Source: an uncultured Clostridium sp.
GTDB taxonomy: Bacteria > Bacillota > Clostridia > Lachnospirales > Lachnospiraceae
DNA length: 6,280 nucleotides
Direction of reading: 5' to 3'
NCBI GenBank assembly: GCA_900552885.1
Contig: USBM01000130.1
Coordinates: 1-6,280 of the forward strand
Positions 6,037 through 6,280 of this stretch are shown here, piece after piece (the stretch's first letter is position 1; every line of letters starts with the position of its first letter). Position numbers and translations under genes: made by a program. The notes under the pieces were generated by a model. It searched no databases, had not been told where the DNA came from, and saw only the letters and a program-made list of their open reading frames with translations.

Positions 6037-6280
6037 ATGAGTAATCCAGCGGTAACCAAGTTAGTCAGGGACCGGATTGGGCGCCTGAGTTTTTGGATGG
6101 ATGATAATATAGGGGAATCGGTGCATATTCATTTAGCGGATTTTCGTATGGATATGACAGTAGAGGAGATATTTGCACTTTCAGAAGAATTGAAGGATAC
6201 GATGAATAAGCTTGTGGATGTGGAAGGTTTTGACTGTGAGAAGATTGATCCGGTATTCCTTTCCCTGTTGCTTGCTAAGA
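6037..6280 (+). CDS. Unrecognised operon protein, 5' part only
   Basis: An ATG at 6037, six bases after a strong AGAGGAGG (6023-6030, overlapping the previous stop codon), opens a frame that runs to the right window edge (81 complete codons). The visible part has no signal peptide or membrane helix. Residues 27-44 (ESVHIHLADFRMDMTVEE) form an amphipathic strand followed by a helix, FALSEELKDTMNKLVDV. The strand has alternating hydrophobic residues with two histidines (H30, H32). This pattern recalls short conserved proteins next to glycosyltransferases and sugar-modifying enzymes, but I cannot name a family. It is the fifth gene of the operon and is presumably linked to the same glycan pathway. 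What follows the visible part may be a larger catalytic domain. Confidence 0.75.
   Translation, partial: MSNPAVTKLVRDRIGRLSFWMDDNIGESVHIHLADFRMDMTVEEIFALSEELKDTMNKLVDVEGFDCEKIDPVFLSLLLAK

Larger units (their letters stand above)
2525..6280 (+). other. Probable five-gene surface-glycan operon (continues past right edge)
   Basis: Five same-strand genes are separated by 11, 2, 4 and 13 bp, each with its own Shine-Dalgarno site, and no terminator hairpin is seen between them. The promoter at 2491-2518 is the only strong one in front. Two genes are clear family 2 glycosyltransferases, which points to glycan assembly for the group. Co-transcription is inferred from spacing. Confidence 0.7.

Noticed and set aside
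1..6280. Mobile elements, CRISPR arrays, tRNA or rRNA genes and riboswitches.
   Set aside because: Reading both strands gave no transposase, regularly spaced repeats, tRNA-like cloverleaf or long structured leader.

Overview
The window looks like a chromosomal surface-polysaccharide region from a low-to-mid GC Firmicute, most likely a Clostridia/Lachnospiraceae-type gut bacterium. The evidence is strong purine-rich Shine-Dalgarno sites (AGAGGGAGG, AAGGAG, AGAGGAGG), consensus sigma-A promoters, tightly packed genes, and a secreted protein with a FIVAR-type module. The genus is an inference; no rRNA or housekeeping gene is present to fix it.

Layout. Positions 1-2317 (minus strand) hold one long open reading frame that runs off the left edge: 772 visible residues with a signal peptide, a helical region with FIVAR-like repeats, a right-handed parallel beta-helix of the Pectate_lyase_3/GH28-like type, and the start of a lysine-rich C-terminal tail. 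Positions 2318-2580 are a divergent intergenic region with one well-formed promoter for each direction and a short palindrome over the minus-strand -10. Positions 2581-6280 (plus strand) hold five tightly spaced genes (gaps of 11, 2, 4 and 13 bp) that look like one operon: a polyprenyl-phosphate-type family 2 glycosyltransferase with two C-terminal membrane helices, a soluble family 2 glycosyltransferase, a small nucleotidyltransferase-fold protein with a D-x-D...D acidic triad, a 285-residue protein that may be a diverged relative of it without the acidic residues, and the first 81 residues of an unrecognised protein that continues past the right edge.

How the parts may work together (inference). 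The first glycosyltransferase would load a sugar onto a lipid carrier at the inner membrane face, the second would transfer sugars from nucleotide donors, and the two nucleotidyltransferase-like proteins may decorate or prime the glycan or act as a catalytic/non-catalytic pair. The divergent secreted beta-helix protein could bind or cleave a polysaccharide outside the cell, either the cell's own glycan or a foreign one. No mobile element, CRISPR array, tRNA, rRNA or recognisable riboswitch was seen. The least explained part is the 4529-6280 stretch.
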